NCBI GenBank assembly: GCA_035555435.1
Contig: DATMGN010000010.1
Coordinates: 1-62,114, forward strand
Reading direction: 5' to 3'
DNA length: 62,114 nt
Origin: 73-13 sp035555435
GTDB lineage: Bacteria; Actinomycetota; Actinomycetes; Actinomycetales; Microbacteriaceae
Below, piece after piece: positions 42,228-51,644 of the stretch. The position numbers and the translations under genes are program-made. Below the pieces are notes generated by a model that ran no database searches, was not told where the DNA came from, and saw only the letters and a program-made list of their open reading frames with translations. Within the stretch, counting starts at the first letter, position 1; each line of letters opens with the position of its first letter.

Positions 42228-43850
42228 ATGGCGAAGATCATCGCTTTCGACGAAGAGGCCCGTCGCGGCCTCGAGCGCGGCCTCAACACCCTGGCCGACG
42301 CGGTCAAGGTCACGCTTGGCCCGCGCGGCCGCAACGTCGTCCTGGAGAAGAAGTGGGGCGCCCCCACGATCACCAACGACGGCGTCTCGATCGCCAAGGA
42401 GATCGAGCTCGACGACCCGTTCGAGAAGATCGGTGCGGAGCTCGTCAAGGAGGTCGCGAAGAAGACCGACGACGTCGCCGGTGACGGCACGACCACCTCG
42501 GTCGTCCTCGCCCAGGCGCTCGTCAAGGAGGGCCTGCGCAACGTCGCCGCCGGCGCTGACCCCATCAGCCTCAAGCGCGGCATCGAGAAGGCGACCTCCG
42601 CGGTCGTCGCGGCGCTCATCGACTCCGCGAAGGAGATCGAGACCAAGGACGAGATCGCGGCCACCGCGTCCATCTCGGCCGCCGACCCGGAGATCGGCGA
42701 GCTGATCGCCGAGGCGATCGACAAGGTCGGCAAGGAGGGCGTCGTCACCGTCGAGGAGTCGAACACCTTCGGCACGACGCTCGAGCTCACCGAGGGCATG
42801 CGCTTCGACAAGGGCTACCTGTCGGCGTACTTCGTCACGGACCCGGAGCGCCAGGAGGCCGTCTTCGAGGACCCGTACATCCTCATCGTCAACTCGAAGA
42901 TCTCGAACATCAAGGACCTGCTCCCGATCGTGGACAAGGTCATCCAGGCGGGCAAGCAGCTCCTCATCATCGCCGAGGACGTCGAGGGCGAGGCCCTCGC
43001 GACGCTCGTCGTCAACAAGATCCGCGGCATCTTCAAGTCCGTCGCCGTCAAGGCGCCGGGCTTCGGCGACCGTCGCAAGGCGCAGCTCCAGGACATCGCG
43101 ATCCTCACCGGCGGCCAGGTCATCGCCGAGGAGGTCGGCCTCAAGCTCGAGAACGCGACGCTCGACCTGCTCGGTCGTGCCCGCAAGGTCGTCATCACCA
43201 AGGACGAGACGACCATCGTCGAGGGCGCCGGTGACTCCGAGGAGATCGCGGGCCGCGTCAAGCAGATCCGCCAGGAGATCGAGAACACCGACTCGGACTA
43301 CGACCGGGAGAAGCTCCAGGAGCGTCTCGCGAAGCTCGCCGGCGGCGTCGCCGTCATCAAGGCGGGCGCCGCGACCGAGGTCGAGCTCAAGGAGCGCAAG
43401 CACCGCATCGAGGACGCCGTGCGCAACGCGAAGGCCGCCGTCGAGGAGGGCATCGTCGCCGGTGGTGGCGTCGCGCTCATCCAGGCGTCGGCGACCGCGT
43501 TCGAGCAGCTCTCGCTCGAGGGCGACGAGGCGACCGGTGCGAACATCGTCCGCGTCGCGGTCGAGGCCCCGCTCAAGCAGATCGCGCTCAACGCGGGTCT
43601 CGAGCCGGGCGTCGTCGTCGACAAGGTGCGCAACCTCCCCGTCGGCCAGGGCCTCAACGCCGCGACCGGCGAGTACGTCGACATGCTCGCCGCGGGCATC
43701 AACGACCCGGTCAAGGTGACCCGTTCGGCGCTGCTCAACGCGTCGTCGATCGCGGGCCTCTTCCTCACGACCGAGGCCGTCATCGCCGACAAGCCGCAGC
43801 CCCCGGCGGCGGCGGGCCACGCCGACCCCGGCGCCGGTATGGACTTCTAG
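42228..43850 (+). CDS. groL: 60-kDa chaperonin GroEL
   Basis: 540-residue ATP-driven folding chaperone, full length. The N-terminus MAKIIAFDEEARRGLERGLN, the ATPase motif GDGTTTSVVLAQAL and VEEGIVAGGGVAL are all standard. The C-terminus ends AGHADPGAGMDF, a short Gly/Met tail, not a His-rich one, so this is the GroEL2-like main copy. groES is not adjacent, as usual for actinobacteria with solo groL. A strong hairpin follows the stop. Confidence 0.97.
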   Translation: MAKIIAFDEEARRGLERGLNTLADAVKVTLGPRGRNVVLEKKWGAPTITNDGVSIAKEIELDDPFEKIGAELVKEVAKKTDDVAGDGTTTSVVLAQALVKEGLRNVAAGADPISLKRGIEKATSAVVAALIDSAKEIETKDEIAATASISAADPEIGELIAEAIDKVGKEGVVTVEESNTFGTTLELTEGMRFDKGYLSAYFVTDPERQEAVFEDPYILIVNSKISNIKDLLPIVDKVIQAGKQLLIIAEDVEGEALATLVVNKIRGIFKSVAVKAPGFGDRRKAQLQDIAILTGGQVIAEEVGLKLENATLDLLGRARKVVITKDETTIVEGAGDSEEIAGRVKQIRQEIENTDSDYDREKLQERLAKLAGGVAVIKAGAATEVELKERKHRIEDAVRNAKAAVEEGIVAGGGVALIQASATAFEQLSLEGDEATGANIVRVAVEAPLKQIALNAGLEPGVVVDKVRNLPVGQGLNAATGEYVDMLAAGINDPVKVTRSALLNASSIAGLFLTTEAVIADKPQPPAAAGHADPGAGMDF

Positions 43851-43867
43851 TCCAGCCACAGTTCCAC

Positions 43868-43900
43868 ACGAAGGGCGGTCCCGTTGGGGCCGCCCTTCGT
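43868..43900 (+). terminator. Terminator hairpin after groL
   Basis: Perfect 11-bp stem ACGAAGGGCGG/CCGCCCTTCGT with an 11-base loop, starting 18 bases after the groL stop. A weak T-rich run follows. Confidence 0.85.
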
Positions 43901-43982
43901 CGTCGATTAGGGAGAACTCCCGATTGCCGCCCACGCGGCCCGCTCATTAGCGTTGGCTCGGCTGAAGACGGGGAGGGACGAC

Positions 43983-44588
43983 ATGATCAAGCGGATGCGG
44001 GTCGCGGCGGCGCTCGTGGCGGTCGGGATGCTCGGCGTCGGGGCGCTCGCGGGGTGCGCACCGGCCGAGCCGACGCCCGGGCTCGGCGGCTCGGACGGCG
44101 GCGGCGAGCTCGTCGGGATCGCGTCGCCGAGCGATGACCGGTCTGCCGATCAGGTCGAGGAGGGTCTGTCGATCGTGCCGTGGGCGTATCCGCATGGCTT
44201 CCGCATGACGTTCGACGCCTCCGCGCTGCCCGCCGGGACGACGGCGACGCTGCGTCTTAAGGACTTCAACTGCATGGCCGAGGCGTTCAACGGGCCGATC
44301 GACCTTTCGAAGCCGAAGCAGTTCCTCGTGGAGCTCGACCAGGGCACGACGTGCTGGTTCGGCACCCGCTCGACGTCGTGGATCACCTGGGATCTCACGC
44401 TGAAGCTCCCGGGCGGCGCGACGAAGTCGACGACGTTCGAGCTCGCCTTCACGCACCAGGGCGGCACCGTCGAGTCGAAGTGCTGGGGCGAGCAGGGCCT
44501 CGGGTGCACCGCCGGCCCTGTGCCCGACTTCGTCCGTGAGGGCGACTGGAAGGTGCACTACCTCACCCAGGCCCTCAAGCTCACCTGA
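43983..44588 (+). CDS. Secreted lipoprotein of unknown function
   Basis: 201-residue protein with signal peptide and lipobox GALAGC (lipidated Cys25), then a Gly/Ser linker. The remaining 150 residues are predicted beta-rich, with three Cys pairs possible (FNCMAE, TTCWFG, SKCWGEQGLGC), as in a compact extracellular domain. I do not recognise a family. GGGGAGGGA precedes the ATG. It has its own transcription unit after the groL terminator. Confidence 0.75.
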   Translation: MIKRMRVAAALVAVGMLGVGALAGCAPAEPTPGLGGSDGGGELVGIASPSDDRSADQVEEGLSIVPWAYPHGFRMTFDASALPAGTTATLRLKDFNCMAEAFNGPIDLSKPKQFLVELDQGTTCWFGTRSTSWITWDLTLKLPGGATKSTTFELAFTHQGGTVESKCWGEQGLGCTAGPVPDFVREGDWKVHYLTQALKLT

Positions 44589-44639
44589 CCGGCGCCGCCC
44601 CCGGTCTCGCGGGGTGCGCGCCGATCGCGTTCTGCTGAA

Positions 44640-44690
44640 GTGGGCGTGAATGGTCGCTCAGGCGGCCGCAAGACGGCCCATTGCGCCCAC
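44640..44690. repeat. 51-bp hairpin-forming intergenic element, copy 2
   Basis: Same length as the element at 20072-20122, with shared AATGGTCGC, CGGC and TTGCGCCCAC blocks and inverted ends GTGGGCG and CGCCCAC. It lies between the converging lipoprotein and sensor kinase genes, the same type of position as copy 1. Confidence 0.6.
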
Positions 44691-44741
44691 CTCGACACAA
44701 CTCCAGAACGCCACAGCCGCGGCAGGGGTGCCGCGCTCGGC

Positions 44742-46457
44742 TCAGGCGAGGGGGAGCCAGACGCGGAACGTCGCGCCGCCGCCCGGGGTGTCGACCACGT
44801 CGACCGTGCCGCGGTGCGCCTGCACGATCGCGGCGACGATCGCGAGCCCGAGGCCGTTGCCGCCCGTCTCGCGGTCGCGCGACGAGTCGGCGCGCCAGAA
44901 GCGCTGGAAGATCTTGTCGCGGATCTGCGGGGGGACGCCCTCGCCGTGGTCGATGACCGCGACGACACCGCGACGCGTCGACGCATCGACGCCGACCCCG
45001 ATCTCCAGCGGGCTGCCCGCGGGACTGAAGCGCATCGCGTTCCCCATCAGGTTCGCGATGACCTGGCGGACCTTGTCCTCCGCGCCGGTCACCACCGCAT
45101 CGAGGTCCGGCGCGGGCGCCGGCAGCTCAGGTGCCGGGGGCGGGGTGACGCGGGGCGCCCGACGCGGCAGCAGCCGGGAGACGAGCGAGACCGGTCCGGT
45201 CGCGTTCGCCGCCGCCCGGCCGACCTTCGCACCGGCCGACGGCGGGAGGGGGATCGGCTTCGTCAGCGTGTCCTCCGACGGCGGGATCGGCATCGGCGCC
45301 GCGGGCGTGTCGGCGGGCCGCACCGCGCGGACGGGCCCGCGAAGCGACTCCGGGTCGAGCCCGACGACCGTCACCGTGCGGTCGGGTGCCGCGGCCATCG
45401 CGTCGCTCGCCGCGTCGTTCGCGAGGGGGATCAGGTCGATCGGCGCGAACTCCTGCGACGCTCCGCTCGACGCCGACTCGGCCGCGCTCGCGTCGAGCCG
45501 CGCGAGCTCGAGCAGGTCCTCGACGAGACCCGCCATCCGCACGGCCTCCTTCTCGATGCGCTCCATCGCCTGCGCGACATCGTCCGGACTCGTCAGCGCG
45601 CCCATCCGGTACAGCTCGGCGTAGCCGCGGACCGTCACGAGCGGGGTGCGCAGCTCGTGCGACGCGTCGCCGACGAAGCGCCGCATCTGGTCGATCGTGC
45701 GAGTGCGGTCGGCGAGCGCGGCGTCGATGCGGGCGAGCATCGTGTTGAGCGAGCGGGTCAGGCGCCCGACCTCCGTGTTCGGCGGGGCACCCGTCATGCG
45801 CTGGCTGTAGTCGCCGTCGGCGAAGCGCGCCGCCTGGTCCTCCAGCCGACGCAGCGGCAGGAACGTCGTCGTCGCGAGCAGGCGGGTCAGCGCGCCGCCG
45901 AGGATCACGACGGTGAGCGCGAAGAAGAGGAACACCGCGCCGAAGCGTGCGACCGTCTCATCCGCCTCGGCGAGATCCGAACCGATCACGAGCGTCGCGG
46001 TGTCATCGGTGCCCTGCACCGGCAGGGTCTTCAGCAGCAACCGCCACTGGGTGCCGCGGTCGGTGCTGCCGACCGTCACGATCCCCTGACCGGTCACGCT
46101 CGCGCCGATCGCGTCCCAGTTCGGCCGGATCGTCTCACTACCGCGCGGCAGATTGTCGTCGAGCAGGCGCCCGTCCGAGTCGAGGACCGCGAGGTAGTAG
46201 GGGTTCAGCGGGTTCGGGTCGTCTTCGAAGTAGGTGCCCGCGATGCTGTCGAGCGGCGCCGACTCCGTCACCGAGTTCTCGAGCGACTTGTAGGCGGTCC
46301 CGAGCTGGCGATCCGCCTGGTCGAGCAGGTAGCCGCGCAGCACCGCCATCGTGCCGAGACCCGCGACGACGAGGCCCGCGGTCAGCAGGAGGACCGTGAC
46401 CCCCGTGATCTTCGTGCGGAGCGAGATCGCGTCCCAGCGGCGGGCGAGCTTCGACAT
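44742..46457 (-). CDS. Sensor histidine kinase with a Pro/Ala-rich insert in the catalytic region
   Basis: 571-residue membrane kinase. Two membrane segments (about 17-40 and 172-194) enclose an extracytoplasmic sensor domain. HAMP (about 195-250) is followed by HisKA with phospho-acceptor His267 (GDASHELRTPL) and HATPase_c with the N-box Asn473, DHGEGVPP and GGNGLGLAIV. About 80 residues of Pro/Ala-rich sequence (about 373-452) separate the start of the ATPase domain from its N-box, which is unusual. No response regulator is adjacent; an OmpR-type regulator on the same strand lies 7 kb upstream. Ribosome-binding site weak. Confidence 0.85.
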   Translation of the reverse strand: MSKLARRWDAISLRTKITGVTVLLLTAGLVVAGLGTMAVLRGYLLDQADRQLGTAYKSLENSVTESAPLDSIAGTYFEDDPNPLNPYYLAVLDSDGRLLDDNLPRGSETIRPNWDAIGASVTGQGIVTVGSTDRGTQWRLLLKTLPVQGTDDTATLVIGSDLAEADETVARFGAVFLFFALTVVILGGALTRLLATTTFLPLRRLEDQAARFADGDYSQRMTGAPPNTEVGRLTRSLNTMLARIDAALADRTRTIDQMRRFVGDASHELRTPLVTVRGYAELYRMGALTSPDDVAQAMERIEKEAVRMAGLVEDLLELARLDASAAESASSGASQEFAPIDLIPLANDAASDAMAAAPDRTVTVVGLDPESLRGPVRAVRPADTPAAPMPIPPSEDTLTKPIPLPPSAGAKVGRAAANATGPVSLVSRLLPRRAPRVTPPPAPELPAPAPDLDAVVTGAEDKVRQVIANLMGNAMRFSPAGSPLEIGVGVDASTRRGVVAVIDHGEGVPPQIRDKIFQRFWRADSSRDRETGGNGLGLAIVAAIVQAHRGTVDVVDTPGGGATFRVWLPLA

Positions 46458-46526
46458 CAGGCCATCAGGGTACTGCCGGGCGGCTGGGGGTTCGCGGATG
46501 CCCGCCGGGTACGCCATCATGGCCGC

Positions 46527-47213
46527 GTGACCCGCGAAGCCGCCCCGTGGCGTTCTGTCGCCCTCTGGTATCGCCTGCTGCTCATCCTCGTCACCGTCGC
46601 CGGCTTCATCACCGGTGAGCGGTCGATGGCGTACTTCACGGGCCAGACGAACGTCATCGTCGTCGCCTACTTCGCGATCGCCGTCTACTGGATGGTCAGC
46701 CGGCGCACGACGGTGCCGCCCGCGCCTCGGCTGCGCGGCGCCGTGGTCGCGTGGATCCTGACGGTCGGCATCATCGCCCACATCGAGCTCGCGCACTGGG
46801 CGAACCCGTTCCCGGGGCTCGTCGAACCCGACGCGGCCGTGCGCCTCGGCAACTGGACGCTCTTCATCGCCCACTACGTGGTCCCCGCCATGGTGCTCAT
46901 CGACTGGCTCGCGTTCGGGCCGCACGGCATCGTGCGCTGGCGCGACATCCCCGTGTGGCTCCTGTACGTCTTCGCCTACGGGCTGCTCACACTGCTGCGG
47001 GCGATGTGGTTCCCCGAGGTCTCGAGCCGCTTCCCGTACCCGTTCTTCGAGCCGGGCGCGTGGGGCTGGTGGGGCGTGCTGCTGTACCTGCTCGTCCTGC
47101 TGGCGGTCTCCGCGGCGATCGCGGCGGCGGTCGTCGGGCTCGACCGGCTCGCCGCGATCACCGGGAGGCGCCGGGAACGGGCCTCAGCGCCGGTTGGTCA
47201 TGGTCCCGCGTGA
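46527..47213 (+). CDS. Pr6Pr-family membrane protein
   Basis: 228-residue protein with about six hydrophobic segments. YFTGQTNVIVVAYFAIA and NWTLFIAHYVVPAMVLIDWL carry the conserved polar and His residues of the Pr6Pr / FAR-17a/AIG1-like group. Function in bacteria is unknown. The GTG start is 69 bases from the divergent kinase start. Its last 30 bases overlap the end of the IclR gene on the other strand. Confidence 0.78.
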   Translation: MTREAAPWRSVALWYRLLLILVTVAGFITGERSMAYFTGQTNVIVVAYFAIAVYWMVSRRTTVPPAPRLRGAVVAWILTVGIIAHIELAHWANPFPGLVEPDAAVRLGNWTLFIAHYVVPAMVLIDWLAFGPHGIVRWRDIPVWLLYVFAYGLLTLLRAMWFPEVSSRFPYPFFEPGAWGWWGVLLYLLVLLAVSAAIAAAVVGLDRLAAITGRRRERASAPVGHGPA

Positions 47214-47903
47214 GCCGATCATGCCGCCGAGGGTCTGCACGGCGGTCAGCAGCGGCTCGACCTTGTCCGCCGTCTCGAACTCCGTGATCGAGATGAGCGC
47301 GATCGCGAGCCGCGAGGCGGCCCCTGGCTCGTAGGGCACGACGGCCGACATGCCGTAGCGGATGATGTCGCTGCGCCATACCGCCGCGGCATAGCCCTGG
47401 GCGCGTGCCTCGATGACCTCCTCGTCGTCGTCCGGCGAGGGCGGGAGCGACGCCTTGAGCGCGGTGCGGGTCGCGAGCGGACCGGATGGGAAGACGTAGC
47501 CGGGCGGGGTGTAGAGGTGCGCTGCCTCGCCGCTCGGGGTGATCGTGAGGACCGTCGTGAGCACGTCGTTGTCCTCCGAGACGAGGGTCACGGTCAGTCC
47601 GGTGGAGTTCGCGAGCTGCGCGATGACCGCGTCGATCCCAGCGGGGAAGCGCGCGAGGTAGGCCTGTGAGAGGAACACGGTGCCGACGCCGAGCAGATAG
47701 TTCTTCTTCGCATCGCGGGTCACGAGACGCGCGGCGATGAGCGCATTGAGAATGCGATAGAGCGAGGCGCGCTGCGCATCGAAGGCGCGCGAGAGCTCGG
47801 TGATGCTCATGCCGCCACCGTGCCGAGCGAGCAGCTCCATGATGGCGGTGGCCCGCTCGACCGTGGTGGAGCGGGGTCCTTCGACAGCCATGTCGCCATC
47901 CAT
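47184..47903 (-). CDS. IclR-family transcriptional regulator
   Basis: 239-residue regulator (235 if the second Met is used) with an N-terminal winged helix (MSITELSRAFDAQRASLYRIL) and a C-terminal IclR effector domain. It lies downstream of the Ssu/Tau-type transporter genes on the same strand, separated from them by a strong hairpin, so it probably has its own promoter. It is the only regulator in the 47-53 kb module and is the likely controller of the transporter and the divergent monooxygenase pair. Confidence 0.83.
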   Translation of the reverse strand: MDGDMAVEGPRSTTVERATAIMELLARHGGGMSITELSRAFDAQRASLYRILNALIAARLVTRDAKKNYLLGVGTVFLSQAYLARFPAGIDAVIAQLANSTGLTVTLVSEDNDVLTTVLTITPSGEAAHLYTPPGYVFPSGPLATRTALKASLPPSPDDDEEVIEARAQGYAAAVWRSDIIRYGMSAVVPYEPGAASRLAIALISITEFETADKVEPLLTAVQTLGGMIGSRGTMTNRR

Positions 47904-47963
47904 CTTCAAAGTATGTCGTACGCCCTGCAGGGCGCGTTCGATGCGGGTGCGTGGTGAACGGCT

Positions 47964-48000
47964 TCGGCCTGCCCGACCGGGGGTTGGTCGAGCAGGCCGA
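47964..48000 (-). terminator. Hairpin terminating the Ssu/Tau-type transporter operon
   Basis: TCGGCCTGC and GCAGGCCGA form a perfect nine-pair stem, with CGACC/GGTCG pairing inside it. It lies just after the binding-protein stop and before the IclR gene. Confidence 0.75.
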
Positions 48001-48010
48001 GGTGTCCGGA

Positions 48011-49000
48011 TCAGAGCTGCTCGGGGAACAGCTTGCTGAGGTCGGGGGCCAGGTCGATGAGGCCCCACTTGAGCATGAGATCGATCAGGCGCTGGACGCT
48101 CTCGCGCGGAAGGTCCGTCGTGTGCGGCTCGAGCGCGATCACCGCGGCGAGGCCTTCGGGGAGGCCGCCGACGTCGATCTGCATCTGGCGCACGAGCGAC
48201 TCGTCCGCGTTGACGTACGCGAGCGACTCGCTGAGCGCCGCGTTGAAGCGGGTGAGCAGGGGCTTGTTCTTGCCCGCCCACTCCTGCATCGAGAAGTAGC
48301 CGACGTTCGGCAGGCCCTTGACCGACGCGATGTCCGCGAAGTCGGTGAGCAGGACGAGCGAGTCGTCACCCATCCCTGCCATGTAGAACGGGCCCGGCAG
48401 CCAGGCCGCATCGATGTTGCCCTGCGCGAGCGCGGGGATCATGTCGGGGAAGGCGAGCTCGGTGAAGCGCACGGCCTCGGGGTCGCCGCCGTCCGCGACG
48501 ACGTACTCGCGGATGGCGATCTCGCCGAGCGAGCCCATCGCGTTCATCGCGACCGTCTTGCCCTCGAGGTCCTTGCCGCTCGCGATACCGCTGTCCTTGC
48601 CGACGAACCAGCCGTGCAGGCCCGGGCCGACGTACGAACCGGCGTGCGAGACTGCGACGAGCGGGACGCCCTGCGAGGCAGCGATGATCGCCGGCACCCA
48701 GGCGGGCGCGGCGATGTCGACCTCGCCGCCGATGACGAGATTCGAGACACCGCTCGGTGCGGTCGTCTCGGTCAAGTCGATCATGTGCTTCTCGTAGATG
48801 CCCGCATCGATGCCGAGGACGATCGCCGGCGTCGAGGTGCCGGGCATGACCGTGGCGATCGACAGGGGCTCCGGCGTGGTCGGCGCCTCGTCGGTCGGCC
48901 CGGGGGCCGGTCCGCTGGCGCAGCCGGCGAGCACGAGTGCGGCCGCGGCCGACATGCCGGCGACGGCCAACAGCTTGCCGCGGATGGTGCGGTGCTTCAT
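48011..49000 (-). CDS. SsuA/TauA/ThiY-type substrate-binding lipoprotein
   Basis: 329-residue NMT1/THI5-like binding protein with signal peptide and lipobox VLAGC (Cys27). The mature part starts PLSIATVMPGTSTPAIVLG and contains NLVIGGEVDIAAPAWVPAI, the usual family landmarks. Such proteins bind aliphatic sulfonates, taurine, nitrate, thiamine precursors or aromatic acids. GAGGAG precedes the start. Last gene of the transporter unit. Confidence 0.85.
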   Translation of the reverse strand: MKHRTIRGKLLAVAGMSAAAALVLAGCASGPAPGPTDEAPTTPEPLSIATVMPGTSTPAIVLGIDAGIYEKHMIDLTETTAPSGVSNLVIGGEVDIAAPAWVPAIIAASQGVPLVAVSHAGSYVGPGLHGWFVGKDSGIASGKDLEGKTVAMNAMGSLGEIAIREYVVADGGDPEAVRFTELAFPDMIPALAQGNIDAAWLPGPFYMAGMGDDSLVLLTDFADIASVKGLPNVGYFSMQEWAGKNKPLLTRFNAALSESLAYVNADESLVRQMQIDVGGLPEGLAAVIALEPHTTDLPRESVQRLIDLMLKWGLIDLAPDLSKLFPEQL

Positions 49001-49043
49001 TGCATCTCCTCTTTTTTCTTTACTGGGTGCCTCGGGCGAGGTC

Positions 49044-49820
49044 TCAGGTGGTCCGGCCCAGGATGTGGCCGGCGATCTCTTCGCGCAGTGCCGCGAACTC
49101 GGGGAGCGCCTTGGTGGCGAACTGGTCGCGGGCGCGCGGCAGCGGCACGGCGATGTCGCGCACGACGCGGGTCGGCGACTTCGACAGGACGAGCACGCGC
49201 TGCGAGAGGTAGACGCTCTCGTCGATGTCGTGGGTGACGAAGAGCACCGTCATGGGGTGCGTCTCCCAGACCCGCAGGATGAGGTCCTCGAGGTCCATCC
49301 GGGTCTGCGCGTCGACGGAGGCGAAGGGTTCGTCCATGAGCAGCACGCTCGGGCGATAGGCGAGTGCGCGGGCGATCGCGACGCGCTGCTGCATGCCGCC
49401 GGAGAGCTGCCAGGGGTACTTGCGCTCGGTCCCGGCGAGTCCGACGGACTCGAGGCTCTCGCGGACCCGTTCGGCGCGCTCGGCCTTGCTGAGCTGGCGC
49501 ATCCGGCGCAGCGGGAAGTTGACATTCGCCGCGACGGTCATCCAGGGGAAGAGCGAGCGGCTGTAGTCCTGGAAGACCATCGCGAGCTCCGAGGGTACGG
49601 AGTCGACCTTCTCCCCGTGCATGAAGATGTCGCCGCTCGTGGGGCGCAGCAGACCCGAGAGGGTGCGCAGCAGCGTCGTCTTGCCGGCGCCGGACGGGCC
49701 GACGATGGCGACGAACTCGCCGGGGGTGAGCGACAGGTTGATCCCCCCGATCACTTCGTGGCTGCCGTACTGGTGGCGCAGTTCGCGGACCTCCAGCAGT
49801 GGTCGATCGCTTCCAGACAC
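49044..49820 (-). CDS. SsuB/TauB-type ABC ATPase
   Basis: 258-residue ATPase with Walker A GPSGAGKTT, signature LSGGMQQRVAIARAL, Walker B VLLMDEPFASVD and the switch His in FVTHDIDESV, all intact. The GTG start directly abuts the stop of the permease gene upstream (TGA then GTG). It powers the two-permease importer. Confidence 0.9.
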   Translation of the reverse strand: MSGSDRPLLEVRELRHQYGSHEVIGGINLSLTPGEFVAIVGPSGAGKTTLLRTLSGLLRPTSGDIFMHGEKVDSVPSELAMVFQDYSRSLFPWMTVAANVNFPLRRMRQLSKAERAERVRESLESVGLAGTERKYPWQLSGGMQQRVAIARALAYRPSVLLMDEPFASVDAQTRMDLEDLILRVWETHPMTVLFVTHDIDESVYLSQRVLVLSKSPTRVVRDIAVPLPRARDQFATKALPEFAALREEIAGHILGRTT

Positions 49821-50624
49821 TCAGATCGTTCCCTTCGACTGGCGGTGCCACTTGAGTACGCGGTGCTCCACGAACAAGAGCAGGGTGTTGAACAGGAACC
49901 CGATGATGCCGAGTAGGACGACCTCGCCCCACATATCGGGGAAGCGGAATCCGCGCTGACCCTGCAGCAGCATGTAGCCGATGCCGTTGGTCGCAGCGAA
50001 CATCTCGGAGAGCACCATGACGACGATCGCGACAGCGACGCCGATCGTGAGGCCCGCGAAGATCTTCGGCAGCGCCGCGGGCAGCACGACATGCAAGAGC
50101 CGGTCGGGCACGCGGATCTTGAACGCCTGCGCGGTGTCGAGCTGCGTCGTCGGCACGTTGCGCACGCCGTCGATCGTGTTGAGCAGGACGGGCCACAGCA
50201 CGCCGGTCGCGATGAAGAGCACCTTCATTTCGTCGCCGATCCCGAACAGGATCAGGTAGAGCGGGATGATGACGGGCGGCGGGACGGAGCGCAGGAACTG
50301 CAGGACCGGGTCGACGTAGCCGGCCACGCGTGGCAGCAGTCCCACGACGAAACCGAGGATGATCCCGACGAGCGCGCCGAGGGCCCAGCCCGAGAAGAGG
50401 CGCGCAAGGCTCGGCACGACCTCGGAGAAGAACGCGTCGCTGAGGAAGAAGTGCTCCGGCGGGCCCGAGAAGTAGAGGTCCGCGATTGCGTCGCCGATCC
50501 GCGTCGCGGTCGGGAAGAAGAACGACGGGGCGAGGGTCGTGACGAGCTGCCAGATGCCGATGACCGCCGCGAGGACGATGAGCGGGAGCGCCACGCGCAG
50601 GACGCGATTCGCGACGGAGTTCAT
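49821..50624 (-). CDS. SsuC/TauC-type ABC permease, second of two
   Basis: 267-residue permease with about six membrane segments and the BPD_transp_1 domain. The EAA-type coupling loop is near VLPAALPKIFAGLTIGVAVA. It follows the other permease with a GTG/ATG-type overlap of four bases and precedes the ATPase with no gap. The two permeases differ enough to act as a heterodimer. Confidence 0.88.
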   Translation of the reverse strand: MNSVANRVLRVALPLIVLAAVIGIWQLVTTLAPSFFFPTATRIGDAIADLYFSGPPEHFFLSDAFFSEVVPSLARLFSGWALGALVGIILGFVVGLLPRVAGYVDPVLQFLRSVPPPVIIPLYLILFGIGDEMKVLFIATGVLWPVLLNTIDGVRNVPTTQLDTAQAFKIRVPDRLLHVVLPAALPKIFAGLTIGVAVAIVVMVLSEMFAATNGIGYMLLQGQRGFRFPDMWGEVVLLGIIGFLFNTLLLFVEHRVLKWHRQSKGTI

Positions 50625-51439
50625 CGTCCGCTCCCGATCGCCTCGGCGGTCCATTTGAAGGCCCGCTTCTGGGTGCGCTCGAGTGCCCAGTTGATGAGCC
50701 AACCGAGGAGGCCCGCGACGGTCGCCGCAGCGAAGACCGTGGTGTAGCCGATGCCGGCGGAGTTCGCGAGCAGGATGAACCTCCCGATGCCATGTTGTGA
50801 GGCGGCGAGCATCTCGGCGCTGATGGTGACGATGAGCGCGATCGAGACGGCGAAGCGCAGGCCCGTGAAGATGAACGGCGCGGCGCTCGGCAGCACGACG
50901 AAGGCGAGCACACCAAAGCGGCCGTAGCCGAATGCCCGCGCTGAGTCCTTCGCAACGGGGTCGACGTCGTGCACGCCGTAGATGGTGTTGTAGAGCAGCG
51001 GCCAGGTGGTGGCGAACGCGACGAGGGCGACTTTCATCTCGATCTGCTGTCCGAGGATGAGGATGACGATCGGGATGAGGGCGGTCGAGGGGATCGGGCG
51101 CAGGAACTCCACGAGGGCGCGGGAGGCGGTGAACGCAAGCGACGAGGAGCCGAAGAGTGTGCCGAGCGGAATCGCGATGAGGCAGCCGATCACGAGGCCG
51201 ATGAGCGCGGCGAGCAGGGTGGCGCCGACGTCGACGAGGAAGACGGGATCGAAGATGAGCGTCGCGGCGCGCAGCAGCACCTCGGTGATCGGCGGGAGGT
51301 AGCCCCCGCCGAGGTCGAAGAAGCGGATGGCGACCTCGGCAAGGACGATCGCGCCCACGAAGCCGAGCAGCGCACGCCGGACGCCGGCGGTGCGCTCGAC
51401 GAACCGCCGTGGTGGGCGCGATGACGCGATCGAAGACAA
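50621..51439 (-). CDS. SsuC/TauC-type ABC permease, first of two
   Basis: 272-residue permease with the same fold; coupling loop near VLPSAAPFIFTGLRFAVSIA. The start appears to be TTG, with GAGG about ten bases before; no ATG fits the family N-terminus. It heads the transporter operon and is divergent from the second monooxygenase pair across a 230-bp, relatively AT-rich region. Confidence 0.85.
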   Translation of the reverse strand: MSSIASSRPPRRFVERTAGVRRALLGFVGAIVLAEVAIRFFDLGGGYLPPITEVLLRAATLIFDPVFLVDVGATLLAALIGLVIGCLIAIPLGTLFGSSSLAFTASRALVEFLRPIPSTALIPIVILILGQQIEMKVALVAFATTWPLLYNTIYGVHDVDPVAKDSARAFGYGRFGVLAFVVLPSAAPFIFTGLRFAVSIALIVTISAEMLAASQHGIGRFILLANSAGIGYTTVFAAATVAGLLGWLINWALERTQKRAFKWTAEAIGSGR

Positions 51440-51625
51440 GTGGAACCTCGTTGTCGCCAGGGAGTCAGGTCAGTGGATAACTATTTACCGCACCGTATAC
51501 TATCGCGCCCTATTGAAACCACTGCGGTCGAGCTTGTCAAGGCGGGGCGCGCGTGGCGACCCGACGGCGCGGACTTGACTTGACTCCGAGTGAAGTCGTA
51601 GCGTCCTGTCAAGCATATTGCCTAT

Positions 51626-51644
51626 GTGTGTAATAAATACACAC
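51626..51644. promoter_or_regulatory. 19-bp palindrome upstream of the second monooxygenase gene
   Basis: GTGTGTAATAAATACACAC has perfect seven-base arms. On the plus strand, CTGTCA and TGTAAT, 17 bases apart, could be -35 and -10 elements, which would place the palindrome over the -10. It lies 28 bases before the ATG and is a good candidate site for the IclR regulator. Confidence 0.5.
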
